Assembly (NCBI RefSeq): GCF_964063345.1
Contig: NZ_OZ061318.1
Location: forward strand, 2,356,001 to 2,420,000
Origin: Pseudomonas lini
GTDB taxonomy: Bacteria; Pseudomonadota; Gammaproteobacteria; Pseudomonadales; Pseudomonadaceae
DNA: 64,000 nt
Direction of reading: 5' to 3'
Shown here: piece by piece, positions 1 through 8,476 of the stretch
Layout: each line of letters starts with the position of its first letter
How positions within the stretch are numbered: position 1 is the first letter of the stretch
The notes under the pieces: generated by a model
Seen by the model: only the letters and a program-made list of their open reading frames with translations
Told to the model about the DNA's origin: nothing
The model's database searches: none
Position numbers and translations under genes: made by a program

Positions 1-1115
1 GCGACCAGGCCGGACGGCCCCATCCACAACGCCAGATACAGGAATGGACGTGAGGTATAAAGCCTGTCGCGTTTGCGCAGCCACAGACTCCACAAACCAG
101 TGAAGATCATCAGCACGCCCAGGCCGACCATGACCCGGAACGACCAGAAGACGATGGTCGAATTCGGCCGGTCTTCAGGCGCGAATTCCTTGAGCGCCGG
201 CACTTGCTTGTCCAGTGTGTGGGTCAGGATCAGGCTGCCCAGGTACGGAATCTCGACGGCAAATCTGGTTTTCTCGGCTTTCATGTCCGGCCAGCCGAAC
301 AGGATCAGCGGGGTCGGCTCATCGCCGACGTTTTCCCAGTGGCCTTCGATCGCGGCGATTTTCGCCGGTTGATGCTTGAGCGTATTAACGCCGTGGAAGT
401 CGCCGATAACCGCCTGAATCGGAGCAACGATCAGCGCCATCCACATCGCCATCGAGAGCATGGTGCGGATTGCCGGGTTGTCCTTGCCGCGCAGCAAGTG
501 CCAGGCTGCCGATGAACCGACGAAGAAGGCGGTCGCCACGAACGCCGCCGTGGACATGTGCAACAGCCGGTAGGGGAACGACGGGTTGAAAATAATCGCC
601 AGCCAGTCCACCGGAATGACCTGGCCGTTGACGATTTCGTAACCTTGCGGGGTCTGCATCCAGCTGTTGGAGGCCAGAATCCAGAAGGTCGAAATAAGGG
701 TGCCGATGGCCACCATGACAGTGGAGAAAAAGTGCAGCTTGCGCCCGACCTTGTTCCAGCCGAACAGCATGACGCCAAGGAAACCGGCCTCGAGGAAGAA
801 GGCAGTGAGCACTTCATAGGTCAGCAATGGCCCGGTCACCGAACCGGCGAAGTCCGAGAAACGGCTCCAGTTGGTGCCGAACTGATAGGCCATGACCAAA
901 CCGGAAACCACACCCATGCCGAAGTTGACGGCAAAGATCTTCGACCAGAAATGGTACAGATCGCGGTAAGTGTCGTTGTGCGTCTTCAGCCACAGGCCTT
1001 CGAGCACCGCCAGGTAACTCGCCAGGCCAATGGTGATGGCCGGGAACAGGATGTGGAACGAAATGGTGAATGCGAACTGAATCCGGGCGAGATCAAGTGC
1101 CTCCAAACCGAACAT
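1..1115 (-). CDS. cioA: Cyanide-insensitive (bd-type) ubiquinol oxidase subunit I, 3' end outside window
   Basis: Subunit I of a cytochrome bd-type quinol oxidase in the inner membrane, which reduces O2 with electrons from ubiquinol. The start at 1115 gives MFGLEALDLARIQFAF, followed by a first membrane helix with the conserved haem-ligand His (residue 21, in ISFHILFP). About 371 codons are visible and the gene runs off the left edge. The quinol-binding region around residues 230-330 looks short, as in the Cio branch rather than E. coli CydA. The partner cioB is expected to the left, outside the window. A perfect ANR/FNR-type box lies about 160 bp upstream. The identification as subunit I is firm; Cio versus Cyd is inferred. 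Confidence 0.88.
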   Translation of the reverse strand, partial: MFGLEALDLARIQFAFTISFHILFPAITIGLASYLAVLEGLWLKTHNDTYRDLYHFWSKIFAVNFGMGVVSGLVMAYQFGTNWSRFSDFAGSVTGPLLTYEVLTAFFLEAGFLGVMLFGWNKVGRKLHFFSTVMVAIGTLISTFWILASNSWMQTPQGYEIVNGQVIPVDWLAIIFNPSFPYRLLHMSTAAFVATAFFVGSSAAWHLLRGKDNPAIRTMLSMAMWMALIVAPIQAVIGDFHGVNTLKHQPAKIAAIEGHWENVGDEPTPLILFGWPDMKAEKTRFAVEIPYLGSLILTHTLDKQVPALKEFAPEDRPNSTIVFWSFRVMVGLGVLMIFTGLWSLWLRKRDRLYTSRPFLYLALWMGPSGLV

Positions 1116-1277
1116 AAGTCTTCCTCTGTCAGGTAATACCGGCTGAAGGCTTGTGGCCTACACCCACTGCCCCCACGGATATGGAGTGTGGCGAATTCGA
1201 ATTCGTTCTTTTTGTACCATCATCACAAACGTAGGGAGTCTGGCCATCTGGCCGCCGGATCAATTCCACGAAGGGTC

Positions 1278-1291
1278 TTGATCTGGATCAA
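1278..1291. promoter_or_regulatory. ANR/FNR box upstream of cioA
   Basis: TTGATCTGGATCAA is an exact match to the FNR/ANR consensus TTGAT-N4-ATCAA. It lies in the gap between cioA (minus strand) and the MFS gene (plus strand). ANR is known to repress cioAB at low oxygen in P. aeruginosa, so control of cioA is the likely role. Binding is inferred. Confidence 0.7.
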
Positions 1292-1410
1292 GCAACGTTG
1301 AAAGAGTAGTCGCATTTTTGCCGATGGACGGTGTGGTCTTTTGCCGCGTGACAGGTTGCCTCATGGGTTTTGTCTTGAGCTGAAATACATTTTTGGATGG
1401 GTGGACTAAC

Positions 1411-1545
1411 TGTGGCGAGGGGGCTTGCCCCCGTTGGGCAGCGAAGCGGCCCCTGACCTTGGCAACTGATTTCTACCAGGCACACCGCAATAACCGGATT
1501 TACGACTGCTTCGCAGCCGAACGGGGGTAACCCCCCTCGCCACAG
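1411..1545. repeat. REP doublet, GGCGAGGG-type family
   Basis: Inverted pair: TGTGGCGAGGGGGCTTGCC at the left and its complement ending CCCCTCGCCACAG at the right. The arms carry the GCTGCGAAGC-like inner motifs typical of this family. It fills most of the 547-bp gap between cioA and the MFS gene. Confidence 0.85.
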
Positions 1546-1662
1546 GGGGATTTGTATGTTCTGTGGGATCGGTGTTTAGCTAACTAAATTTATCGCGCTC
1601 GCAACTTCTGGTTACAGGTCGGTGATAATCTCGCCCTTCCCTCTCCCCACACCGGCCTTCAG

Positions 1663-2901
1663 ATGCCCAGCCAAGCGCCCTTGCTGTTACGTCATCACCG
1701 CCCGTTTATTGCGTTCTGGCTGGCTCGGGTATTTACCGCCAGCGGTTTTCAGATGCTCACGGTGGCCATCGGCTGGAATCTGTATCAACTGACCGGCAAT
1801 GTGCTCGATCTGGGCTTGGTAGGTTTGGTGGAATTTGTTCCCCGTGTGTTGTTCATGCTGCACACCGGGCATGTCGCGGACCGCTATGACCGGCGCAAGG
1901 TCGTGGCGATCTGTCAGTTCCTGCAAGCGCTGATCGCCCTGTCGCTGGCCATCGGTAGCGCGACCGATCATGTCACCCGAGAGATGATTTTCATCCTCGC
2001 GTTCCTCCTCGGCGCCGCCCGCTCCTTCGAAATGCCGACGACTCAGGCACTGCTGCCGAGCATCGTGCCCAGCGCGTTATTTCCCCGTGCCGTTGCCGCC
2101 GCGCAATCTGCACAACAATCGGCGACCATCATCGCTCCGGCACTGGGCGGTTTGCTCTACGCCTTCGGCAGCGTCTGGGTGTATGGCCCGACGGTGATCC
2201 TTTACCTCATCGCTTGTGCGCTGATGCTCAACCTCCCGGCCCGGCAGACACCGCTGAACAAGGGCAAGGCCACCCTCGATTCGTTGCTGGCGGGTATCCG
2301 CTTCATTCGCAGTCGCCCGGACATTCTCGGGGCGATTTCGCTGGATCTGTTTGCTGTCCTGCTGGGTGGCGCGACCGCGCTGCTGCCGGTGTTCGCCAAA
2401 GATATTCTGTTGACCGGCCCGTGGGGTCTGGGCCTGCTACGTTCCGCCCCCGCAGTCGGTGCGTTGCTGATGTCGCTCTTTCTGGCGCGATTTGCCGTGG
2501 AGCGAAACGTCGGGCGGGTCATGTTCACGGCCGTGGGTGTATTCGGCGTGGCGACCATTGCTTTCGGCCTGTCGACTTCGTTCTGGTTCTCTCTTGCCGT
2601 GCTGGTGGTATTGGGCGCGGCGGACATGATCAGCATGGTGATCCGCGCCTCATTCGTGCAACTGGAAACCCCCGACGAAATGCGCGGCCGGGTCAGCGCT
2701 GTGAATGGCTTGTTCATCGGCGCTTCGAATCAGCTCGGCGAGTTCGAGTCCGGCCTGACGGCCCACTGGTTCGGCACCGTGCCGGCAGTGGTGATGGGCG
2801 GCATTGGCACGCTAATGGTGACCGGGGCCTGGATCAAACTGTTCCCGACCCTGGCCAACCGCGATCGTATGCATGTGCCGGTGGAGGAGGTCAGGGTCTG
2901 A
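1663..2901 (+). CDS. MFS transporter, EntS/MFS_3-like
   Basis: A 412-residue major facilitator superfamily protein with about 12 hydrophobic segments. The loop between helices 2 and 3 carries the family signature as GHVADRYDRRKV (residues 68-79). The overall pattern resembles the enterobactin-exporter-like MFS_3 group, but the substrate cannot be read from the sequence. It stands alone, with a REP doublet upstream and the higBA pair downstream. No biosynthetic or regulatory partner is adjacent, so export of a small molecule or drug is only a family-based guess. Confidence 0.8.
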   Translation: MPSQAPLLLRHHRPFIAFWLARVFTASGFQMLTVAIGWNLYQLTGNVLDLGLVGLVEFVPRVLFMLHTGHVADRYDRRKVVAICQFLQALIALSLAIGSATDHVTREMIFILAFLLGAARSFEMPTTQALLPSIVPSALFPRAVAAAQSAQQSATIIAPALGGLLYAFGSVWVYGPTVILYLIACALMLNLPARQTPLNKGKATLDSLLAGIRFIRSRPDILGAISLDLFAVLLGGATALLPVFAKDILLTGPWGLGLLRSAPAVGALLMSLFLARFAVERNVGRVMFTAVGVFGVATIAFGLSTSFWFSLAVLVVLGAADMISMVIRASFVQLETPDEMRGRVSAVNGLFIGASNQLGEFESGLTAHWFGTVPAVVMGGIGTLMVTGAWIKLFPTLANRDRMHVPVEEVRV

Positions 2902-3032
2902 CGTAGCTCAGGATACGGAGGTCCCGTACCTGCTTCCAAAAGACTGGAAATCAGCACAAAGCATAAATTCTCCGACCAAGTGCAATACATAGATAGTGCA
3001 TCAAGTGTAATGTATCGCCTTACACTTCGAGC

Positions 3033-3311
3033 ATGATCAAATCCTTTCAGCACAAAGGCCTTCGTGGCTTCTACGAAACAGGTTCGACTCGTGGGATTCG
3101 AGCAGATCATGCGAAACGTCTGGCTCGCATGCTGCAGTTCATGGATCGCGCAGTGGCCCCCGACGACCTCGACCTTCCGGGATGGCGATTACACCCGCTC
3201 AAGGGTGATCTGATTGAATATTGGTCACTCAGCGTTTCGGGGAACTGGCGGGTTATTTTTCGTTTTATTGGTTCGGATATCGAACTGGTCGACTATCTGG
3301 ATTACCACTGA
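3033..3311 (+). CDS. higB: HigB-like toxin (RelE/ParE superfamily)
   Basis: A 92-residue protein with the HigB pattern: an N-terminal KSFQHKGLRGFYETGSTRGI segment, WRLHPLKGD in the middle and NWRVIFRF near the C-terminus. HigB toxins are mRNA endonucleases that act at the ribosome. The stop codon (3309-3311) is 14 bp before the antitoxin start, with the antitoxin ribosome-binding site (AGGAGG) in the gap. The toxin-first order is characteristic of higBA. Activity is inferred from family and context. Confidence 0.88.
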   Translation: MIKSFQHKGLRGFYETGSTRGIRADHAKRLARMLQFMDRAVAPDDLDLPGWRLHPLKGDLIEYWSLSVSGNWRVIFRFIGSDIELVDYLDYH

Positions 3312-3325
3312 CAGGAGGCAGGACA

Positions 3326-3613
3326 ATGCCCATGCACAACCCGCCACACCCTGGTGAAACACTCTTGATGGATGTATTGCCCGAGCTTGGTATCAGCGTC
3401 ACCGAACTGGCCAGGCACCTTGGATTCGCCCGCCCGCATCTTTCGCGAGTGCTGCACGGCCATGCGCCCATCAGTCCGGACCTTGCGGTACGTCTGGAGC
3501 GGGCTGGAATCGGTAAGGCCCGGATGTGGTTAGGGGTTCAGACTGATTACGATCTCTGGCAAGCGGAGCAGCGTGAGCAACCCTTCATCGAACCGATTGC
3601 TATCCACGCCTGA
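3326..3613 (+). CDS. higA: HigA-like antitoxin (XRE family)
   Basis: A 95-residue DNA-binding antitoxin. The start MPMHNPPHPGE matches the HigA N-terminus and is preceded by AGGAGG at 3313-3318. A helix-turn-helix spans about residues 25-60 (VTELARHLGFARPHLSRVL). HigA neutralises HigB and normally represses its own operon through an operator upstream of higB, here within 2902-3032. An in-frame extension upstream exists but would overlap higB and has no conserved features. Confidence 0.88.
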   Translation: MPMHNPPHPGETLLMDVLPELGISVTELARHLGFARPHLSRVLHGHAPISPDLAVRLERAGIGKARMWLGVQTDYDLWQAEQREQPFIEPIAIHA

Positions 3614-3619
3614 TATTCA

Positions 3620-4171
3620 CTAGACCACCAACTCCCCCGCCACCGTCGACCGCGTGGCTTTCCCGCAGAGTTGCTCCACCAGTGTCAGCGCAAACTCCAA
3701 CGCGGCGCCTGAACCCTGGGCAGTGATGCAGTTGCCATCGACCACCACCGGTTGATCGATGAAGTTACATCCCGACAGTTGATTGCTGACCGTGGGCAGG
3801 CAAGTCATGCGTCGCTGACGCAAAACGCCGAAGGTTTGCAGCGCCAGCGCCGGAGATTCGGCAATACCGGCGAACAGACGCCCGGCGGCGGACTGGTCCT
3901 TGATCAATTGTTGCAAGGGTTGGTGGGCCGCCAAATGCTGCGCCCCCACGGCACCGCCAGGCAGCACGATCAGGTCGAAGGGTTGGGCGAGCAAATCCAC
4001 CAACATCGCATCGGCGGTCAAGCGGGAGCCGCGAGCGCAGGTGAGCATGCGCCGTGCCTCGATGCTGGCCACCACCACTTCAACCTTGGCGCGGCGCAGC
4101 ACATCGATCAGGGTCACGGTTTGCAGATCATCGATGCCCTCGGCGAGGGTAATCAGGGCTCTAAAGGTCAT
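3620..4171 (-). CDS. DJ-1/PfpI family protein without the usual nucleophile Cys
   Basis: A 183-residue ThiJ/DJ-1/PfpI fold protein, close in length to YajL and human DJ-1. It keeps the AEGIDDLQTVTLIDVLRRA start (family AEE..E...DVLRRA) and the LPGGAVGAQHL motif. At the nucleophile elbow, where DJ-1 has AAICAGP, this protein has AGIAESP, so residue 104 is Ala instead of Cys. Glyoxalase, deglycase or chaperone roles described for the family that rely on this Cys would not apply directly. The gene is convergent with higA. Confidence 0.82.
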   Translation of the reverse strand: MTFRALITLAEGIDDLQTVTLIDVLRRAKVEVVVASIEARRMLTCARGSRLTADAMLVDLLAQPFDLIVLPGGAVGAQHLAAHQPLQQLIKDQSAAGRLFAGIAESPALALQTFGVLRQRRMTCLPTVSNQLSGCNFIDQPVVVDGNCITAQGSGAALEFALTLVEQLCGKATRSTVAGELVV

Positions 4172-4238
4172 GGGCGCGGTCCACAGGATAATCTTTAAAG
4201 CGTAGTCAGCTTTCCTGACCCTTGTTCGAGCCTAGCCG

Positions 4239-4694
4239 TTACTTGATGTAAAGCTGCGTCGACAGCGTATTGCCGGGTGCGTTGATCGAGGTGTCGCTGA
4301 ACGTGAAGGTGCCGTCCTGCTTGCCTGCCAGGTTGAAGATGTACAGATAGCCGACGGTTTTTTTCCCGGCGGAGCACTCGGTCAGGTTGCCGGTATCAAA
4401 AGCACAGACAGGGGTTCGGGTGCCGTCCACTTTGAATCCGTCCAGCGCAACATGAGGCTCGCGACCGTAGCCGACCTCCAGCACGTAGACCTTGATGTTT
4501 GGCCCTTTGTGGTCGCAACGGGTTTGCGCTTGGCCATCCGCGATATTTTCAAAGCCACAGCCTGGCGATTCGACCTTGAGCACCTTCACCTGGCTCAACG
4601 GTGGCGCCGAGGCTGCACCGGCTGTTTGCGCTCCCATGAAACAGGTGAGCAGCAATCCCAATACCGCAATCACACGCTTATTAATGCAATACAT
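4239..4694 (-). CDS. Secreted DUF4879 (YolA-like) protein
   Basis: A 151-residue protein starting MYCINKRVIAVLGLLLTCF, a Sec signal peptide probably cleaved after AGA near residue 27. The mature part has several Cys (SPGCGFEN, TRCDHKG, PVCAFD, LTECSAG) consistent with disulfides, and motifs such as KVYVLEVGYGREPH. The pattern resembles DUF4879, known from Bacillus YolA; its function is unknown. I chose the start at 4694 because a G-rich Shine-Dalgarno (GGGAGGGGG) sits just upstream and the signal peptide begins there; a longer frame exists but looks spurious. Confidence 0.75.
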   Translation of the reverse strand: MYCINKRVIAVLGLLLTCFMGAQTAGAASAPPLSQVKVLKVESPGCGFENIADGQAQTRCDHKGPNIKVYVLEVGYGREPHVALDGFKVDGTRTPVCAFDTGNLTECSAGKKTVGYLYIFNLAGKQDGTFTFSDTSINAPGNTLSTQLYIK

Positions 4695-4806
4695 AGCTAC
4701 CCCCTCCCTCCCCCAAAAAAACAGCGCGCAGTATGGCGCAGTTCCGTTTTGTGCAAAACATCGACGACGATCGCAGCCATAAGCAGCCATAGCCCCACGC
4801 GGCTGG

Positions 4807-4812
4807 TATGAT
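4807..4812 (+). promoter_or_regulatory. Possible extended -10 element for the purine permease operon
   Basis: TATGAT preceded by TGG, about 110 bp before the permease start. No convincing -35 hexamer is visible, so this is only a candidate. Confidence 0.25.
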
Positions 4813-4920
4813 GCGCGGCTTTTTCCGACCCACAGAAAATACCCAGGCGCCTGCAGCGGTCTGTGCTTTGCTGTTGAGGTCGATACATTCACGGCGCCGG
4901 GCGCGCCACGGGGAGCAGAC

Positions 4921-6216
4921 ATGCTGGAAAGGCTGTTTCAACTCAAGGCACACAACACCAACGTGCGGACCGAGATTCTGGCGGGCGTCACGACCTTTTT
5001 GGCCATGGCCTACATTCTGTTCGTCAACCCGAGCATCCTCGGCGAGACCGGCATGGACAAGGGCGCGGTGTTCGTCGCGACCTGCCTGGCAGCCGCCATC
5101 GGCTCGGCGACCATGGGCCTGATCGCCAACTACCCGATTGCCCTCGCGCCGGGTATGGGCCTGAACGCCTTCTTCACTTACACCGTGGTCCTGCACATGG
5201 GCCATACCTGGCAAGTGGCGCTGGGCGCGGTGTTCATCTCGGCGGTGATGTTTTTCCTGCTGTCGATCTTCCGCATCCGTGAATGGATCATCAACAGCAT
5301 CCCGCTGGCGCTGCGCTCGGCGATTGCCGCCGGTATCGGCCTGTTCCTGGCGCTGATCGCCCTGCACAACGCCGGCATCGTGGTCAGCAACCCGGCGACC
5401 ATGGTCGGCCTCGGCGACTTGAAGCAACCGGCGCCGATTCTCGCGACGCTCGGCTTTGCCCTGATCGTTGCTCTCGAAGCCCTGAAAGTACGCGGTGCAG
5501 TCCTGATCGGCATTCTATCGGTGACCATCGTCTCCATCCTGTTGGGCTTCACCCCGTTCGGTGGTGTGATGTCGATGCCGCCGTCGCTGGCACCGACCTT
5601 CCTGCAACTGGACATCAAAGGCGCACTGGACATCGGTCTGGTCAGCGTGATCTTCGCCTTCCTGTTCGTCGACCTGTTCGATAACTCCGGCACCCTCATC
5701 GGCGTCGCCAAGCGCGCCGGCCTGATGGGCAAGGACGGCCACATGCCGAAAATGGGCCGCGCCCTGATCGCCGACAGCACCGCGGCCATGGCCGGCTCCT
5801 TGCTGGGCACCTCGACCACCACCAGCTACATCGAATCCGCAGCCGGCGTGAGTGCCGGTGGCCGCACCGGCCTGACCGCCATCGTGGTCGCGATCCTGTT
5901 CCTGCTGGCGTTGTTCTTCTCGCCATTGGCGGCCAGCGTTCCAGCCTTTGCCACCGCGCCTGCACTGCTGTTCGTCGCCGTACTGATGACATCCGGCCTG
6001 GCCGAAATAGACTGGGATGACATCACCGTCGCCGCACCGGTCGTGGTCACCGCCCTGGCCATGCCATTCACTTATTCCATCGCCAACGGCATCGCCTTCG
6101 GTTTCATCTCCTGGACTGCCATCAAGTTGTTGTCCGGTCGCGGCCGTGAACTGAATTCGGCGCTGGTGATTCTGTCGATTCTGTTCGTGATCAAATTGGG
6201 TTGGTTCAACGCATGA
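4921..6216 (+). CDS. NCS2 purine permease, AzgA-like
   Basis: A 431-residue polytopic inner-membrane transporter of the AzgA/GhxP group, which takes up adenine, guanine or hypoxanthine with protons. It shows the family N-terminus ([21 protein letters not shown]), the substrate-site region [16 protein letters not shown] (residues 64-79), and [17 protein letters not shown] in the second half. The ATG is preceded by GGGGAGCAG. Its stop overlaps the trmA start by 4 bp (ATGA), so the two are probably cotranscribed. Which purine is carried is not decidable from sequence. Confidence 0.9.
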   Translation: MLERLFQLKAHNTNVRTEILAGVTTFLAMAYILFVNPSILGETGMDKGAVFVATCLAAAIGSATMGLIANYPIALAPGMGLNAFFTYTVVLHMGHTWQVALGAVFISAVMFFLLSIFRIREWIINSIPLALRSAIAAGIGLFLALIALHNAGIVVSNPATMVGLGDLKQPAPILATLGFALIVALEALKVRGAVLIGILSVTIVSILLGFTPFGGVMSMPPSLAPTFLQLDIKGALDIGLVSVIFAFLFVDLFDNSGTLIGVAKRAGLMGKDGHMPKMGRALIADSTAAMAGSLLGTSTTTSYIESAAGVSAGGRTGLTAIVVAILFLLALFFSPLAASVPAFATAPALLFVAVLMTSGLAEIDWDDITVAAPVVVTALAMPFTYSIANGIAFGFISWTAIKLLSGRGRELNSALVILSILFVIKLGWFNA

Positions 6217-7292
6217 CTTTTGACTCCCAGGCCTACGCCGTTCAGCTCGAAGAAAAGGTCACGCGCCTGCGTGACCTGCTGACCCCGTTCGGTGCGCCCG
6301 AACCTGCAGTGTTCGATTCGCCGCTGAAAAACTTCCGCCTGCGTGCCGAATTCCGCCTGTGGCGCGAAGCCGGTGAGCGCCACTACGCGATGTTTTCCCT
6401 GGAAGACAAACGCACGCCGATCCTGATCGAAGAGTTCCCGATCGCAAGCCTGCGCATCAACCAGTTGATGCCGCAGCTCAAGGCGGCGTGGCAAGCGAGT
6501 GCGGCCCTGAGCCACAAGCTGTTTCAGGTGGAGTTTCTCACCACCCTGGCCGGCGATGCGATGATCACCCTGTGCTATCACCGCCCACTGGACGAACACT
6601 GGCACGCGGCGGCGTCGAAACTGGCAGCCGACCTGAACGTCAGCATCATCGGTCGCTCCAAGGGCAAACGCGAAGTGATCGGTCACGATTATGTGGTCGA
6701 GAGGCTCGAAGTTGGCGGCCGCACCTTCAGCTATCGTCAGCCGGAAGGCGCGTTCACCCAACCCAACGGTACGGTGAACCAGAAGATGCTCAACTGGGCG
6801 TACGACGCCCTCGGCGATCGTTCCGACGATTTGCTGGAGTTGTATTGCGGCAATGGCAATTTCACCCTGCCGCTCGCGACCCGTGTGCGCAAAGTGTTGG
6901 CCACCGAAATCAGCAAGACCTCGGTCAACGCAGCGCTCAGCAACCTGAGTGAAAACGCGGTGGATAACGTCACGCTGGTGCGTTTGTCTGCCGAAGAACT
7001 GACCGAAGCCCTGAACGAAGTTCGCCCGTTCCGCCGCCTGCACGGCATCGACCTCAAGAGCTACGAGTTTGGTAGCGTGTTCGTCGACCCGCCCCGCGCC
7101 GGCATGGACCCGGACACTTGCGAACTGACCCGGCGCTTCGACAACATCCTCTATATTTCCTGCAACCCGGAAACCCTCGCGGCCAACATCGCCCAACTGC
7201 ACGACACCCACCGCATTACTCAATGCGCGATGTTCGACCAGTTTCCGTGGACCCATCACATGGAATCCGGGGTGTTGTTGACCCGTCGTTGA
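6213..7292 (+). CDS. trmA: tRNA (uracil-5-)-methyltransferase TrmA
   Basis: A 359-residue SAM-dependent enzyme that makes m5U54 in the T-loop of tRNAs (E. coli TrmA is 366 residues). The SAM site is [16 protein letters not shown], the catalytic Cys is residue 317 in [10 protein letters not shown], and the general-base Glu is residue 351 in [13 protein letters not shown] is also present. The start at 6213 overlaps the permease stop; a start four codons upstream is possible but less well placed. An intrinsic terminator follows 24 bp after the stop codon. Confidence 0.96.
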   Translation: MTFDSQAYAVQLEEKVTRLRDLLTPFGAPEPAVFDSPLKNFRLRAEFRLWREAGERHYAMFSLEDKRTPILIEEFPIASLRINQLMPQLKAAWQASAALSHKLFQVEFLTTLAGDAMITLCYHRPLDEHWHAAASKLAADLNVSIIGRSKGKREVIGHDYVVERLEVGGRTFSYRQPEGAFTQPNGTVNQKMLNWAYDALGDRSDDLLELYCGNGNFTLPLATRVRKVLATEISKTSVNAALSNLSENAVDNVTLVRLSAEELTEALNEVRPFRRLHGIDLKSYEFGSVFVDPPRAGMDPDTCELTRRFDNILYISCNPETLAANIAQLHDTHRITQCAMFDQFPWTHHMESGVLLTRR

Positions 7293-7314
7293 TTGCAGGC
7301 TTCACCTACAAATC

Positions 7315-7338
7315 GGCCGTCCACTGGACGGCTTTTTT
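7315..7338 (+). terminator. Rho-independent terminator after trmA
   Basis: Perfect 7-bp stem GCCGTCC-ACT-GGACGGC followed by TTTTTT, just downstream of the trmA stop. Confidence 0.9.
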
Positions 7339-7346
7339 GTGGGCGA

Positions 7347-7793
7347 TCAAAGCGCCACATCGACCTTGCGCGGGCGACCGCCCTTCTTGCCGTTGGCCCG
7401 CGCAGCCTCGGCCTTGGCGGCGCTGCTCTGACGACCATTGCGCGAGGCGATCACCGAGGCTGCCATATTCATAAGAGGTTTACTCGCCGAAATCAAACCG
7501 GCGATGGACACCTGCAATTCCTTGTCTTCATGACAAAGTGCGGCTCCGGCGAAACCGACTTTCAGCCCGGCGAAATCCTCGGTCTCAAAACCATCGAACT
7601 CTGGATAGTTTTTTACTGGCAACAACACACCGCTGCCATCCTCGAAGCCGACGGCGAGACATGGGTCAAGAAAGATCACCGTCGTTGCATTCAATCCGGC
7701 ACGACGACGCGCTTCACCACTCTCGATCGCTTCGTCCAGAGCGCCCTCGGTCACGGGGTGATCGACCTGCATTTTTGCGCTTATCGTTTTCAT
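7347..7793 (-). CDS. DUF2442 protein
   Basis: A 148-residue protein with a DUF2442-like middle (VGFEDGSGVLLPV, then ALCHEDKELQVSIAGL) and the basic C-terminal tail NGKKGGRPRK found in many members. Function is unknown. Its ATG overlaps the stop of the upstream gene by 4 bp (ATGA), so the two are translationally coupled. DUF2442 proteins often accompany DUF4160 proteins in compact two-gene units resembling toxin-antitoxin modules; the basic tail would suit DNA binding. That role is inference. Confidence 0.72.
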   Translation of the reverse strand: MKTISAKMQVDHPVTEGALDEAIESGEARRRAGLNATTVIFLDPCLAVGFEDGSGVLLPVKNYPEFDGFETEDFAGLKVGFAGAALCHEDKELQVSIAGLISASKPLMNMAASVIASRNGRQSSAAKAEAARANGKKGGRPRKVDVAL

Positions 7794-8218
7794 AATTCGA
7801 TCTCCACGCCTTCTGGTGCTCCCATCAGGCTCAGCAGGGTCTTGTTGCTCTCAGGCTCATAGCGAGCCGAACCAATCATGTAAGTCGTGCTGGCAATCCT
7901 CTTCATCACGACCACTTCATTGCCCTGCCAATCCCATAACTGATTGTCGAGGCAGGCCGTCTGCAATTTGTTCCACCAGATGCCACGAGCTCGCCGTAAA
8001 TGGGCAGGTTGCCTGAGCGCCTGACGCAGTCCCTCCAGCACAGCCAAAGGAGGTCGATGTGAATGAGGGAGGACATCCCAGAGCTCGACCCCGTTGTGCC
8101 AGAAGCTGAACCTGAAGCGCGCGCTCCATGTGCCTGCGTCGACGTGACCGTGTGGCGGGCAATGCTCATTACGCAACATGACCACCAGTGAAAACCCTTT
8201 GTAGCGGCATACATCCAT
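7790..8218 (-). CDS. DUF4160-like protein, first gene of a coupled pair
   Basis: A 142-residue protein with NEHCPPHGHV near the N-terminus, resembling the DUF4160 motif (N-H-x-PPHxH). The rest is Trp- and Arg-rich (WHNGVELWDVLP, ARGIWWNKLQ). It is longer than usual DUF4160 proteins, so family assignment is moderate. It is followed without a gap by the DUF2442 gene. The Shine-Dalgarno before the ATG is weak, so a different start is possible. Function is unknown. Confidence 0.6.
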   Translation of the reverse strand: MDVCRYKGFSLVVMLRNEHCPPHGHVDAGTWSARFRFSFWHNGVELWDVLPHSHRPPLAVLEGLRQALRQPAHLRRARGIWWNKLQTACLDNQLWDWQGNEVVVMKRIASTTYMIGSARYEPESNKTLLSLMGAPEGVEIEL

Positions 8219-8476
8219 GCTAACCCATCCGTTAGGTTATAGAGTTCAAAGATTCGCCATTCCTTGAAGAATCCGATAACTGGCACTGATCGCTTGGAAC
8301 TGTCCACGTTTGAGCCTAGCGTTCCAGGTCGATCGGGCTCCGCCAATCCAGACAAAAAAGAGTAAGCAATCCTTTCATTGCCAACCTGGCGGTGCTGAAC
8401 CCGGCACTGTATTTATGCGCTCTTGTTTGATAAATATAGACTCAGACACTTCATTTGATTCCCGGTGTAATCAATC

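Noticed and set aside
1288..1485. Short frame across the REP doublet upstream of cioA
   Set aside because: Created by the repeat; similar small frames occur in other REP doublets.
4695..4920. Purine riboswitch upstream of the purine permease
   Set aside because: I could not find the conserved three-way junction sequences; only a possible -10 element is visible.
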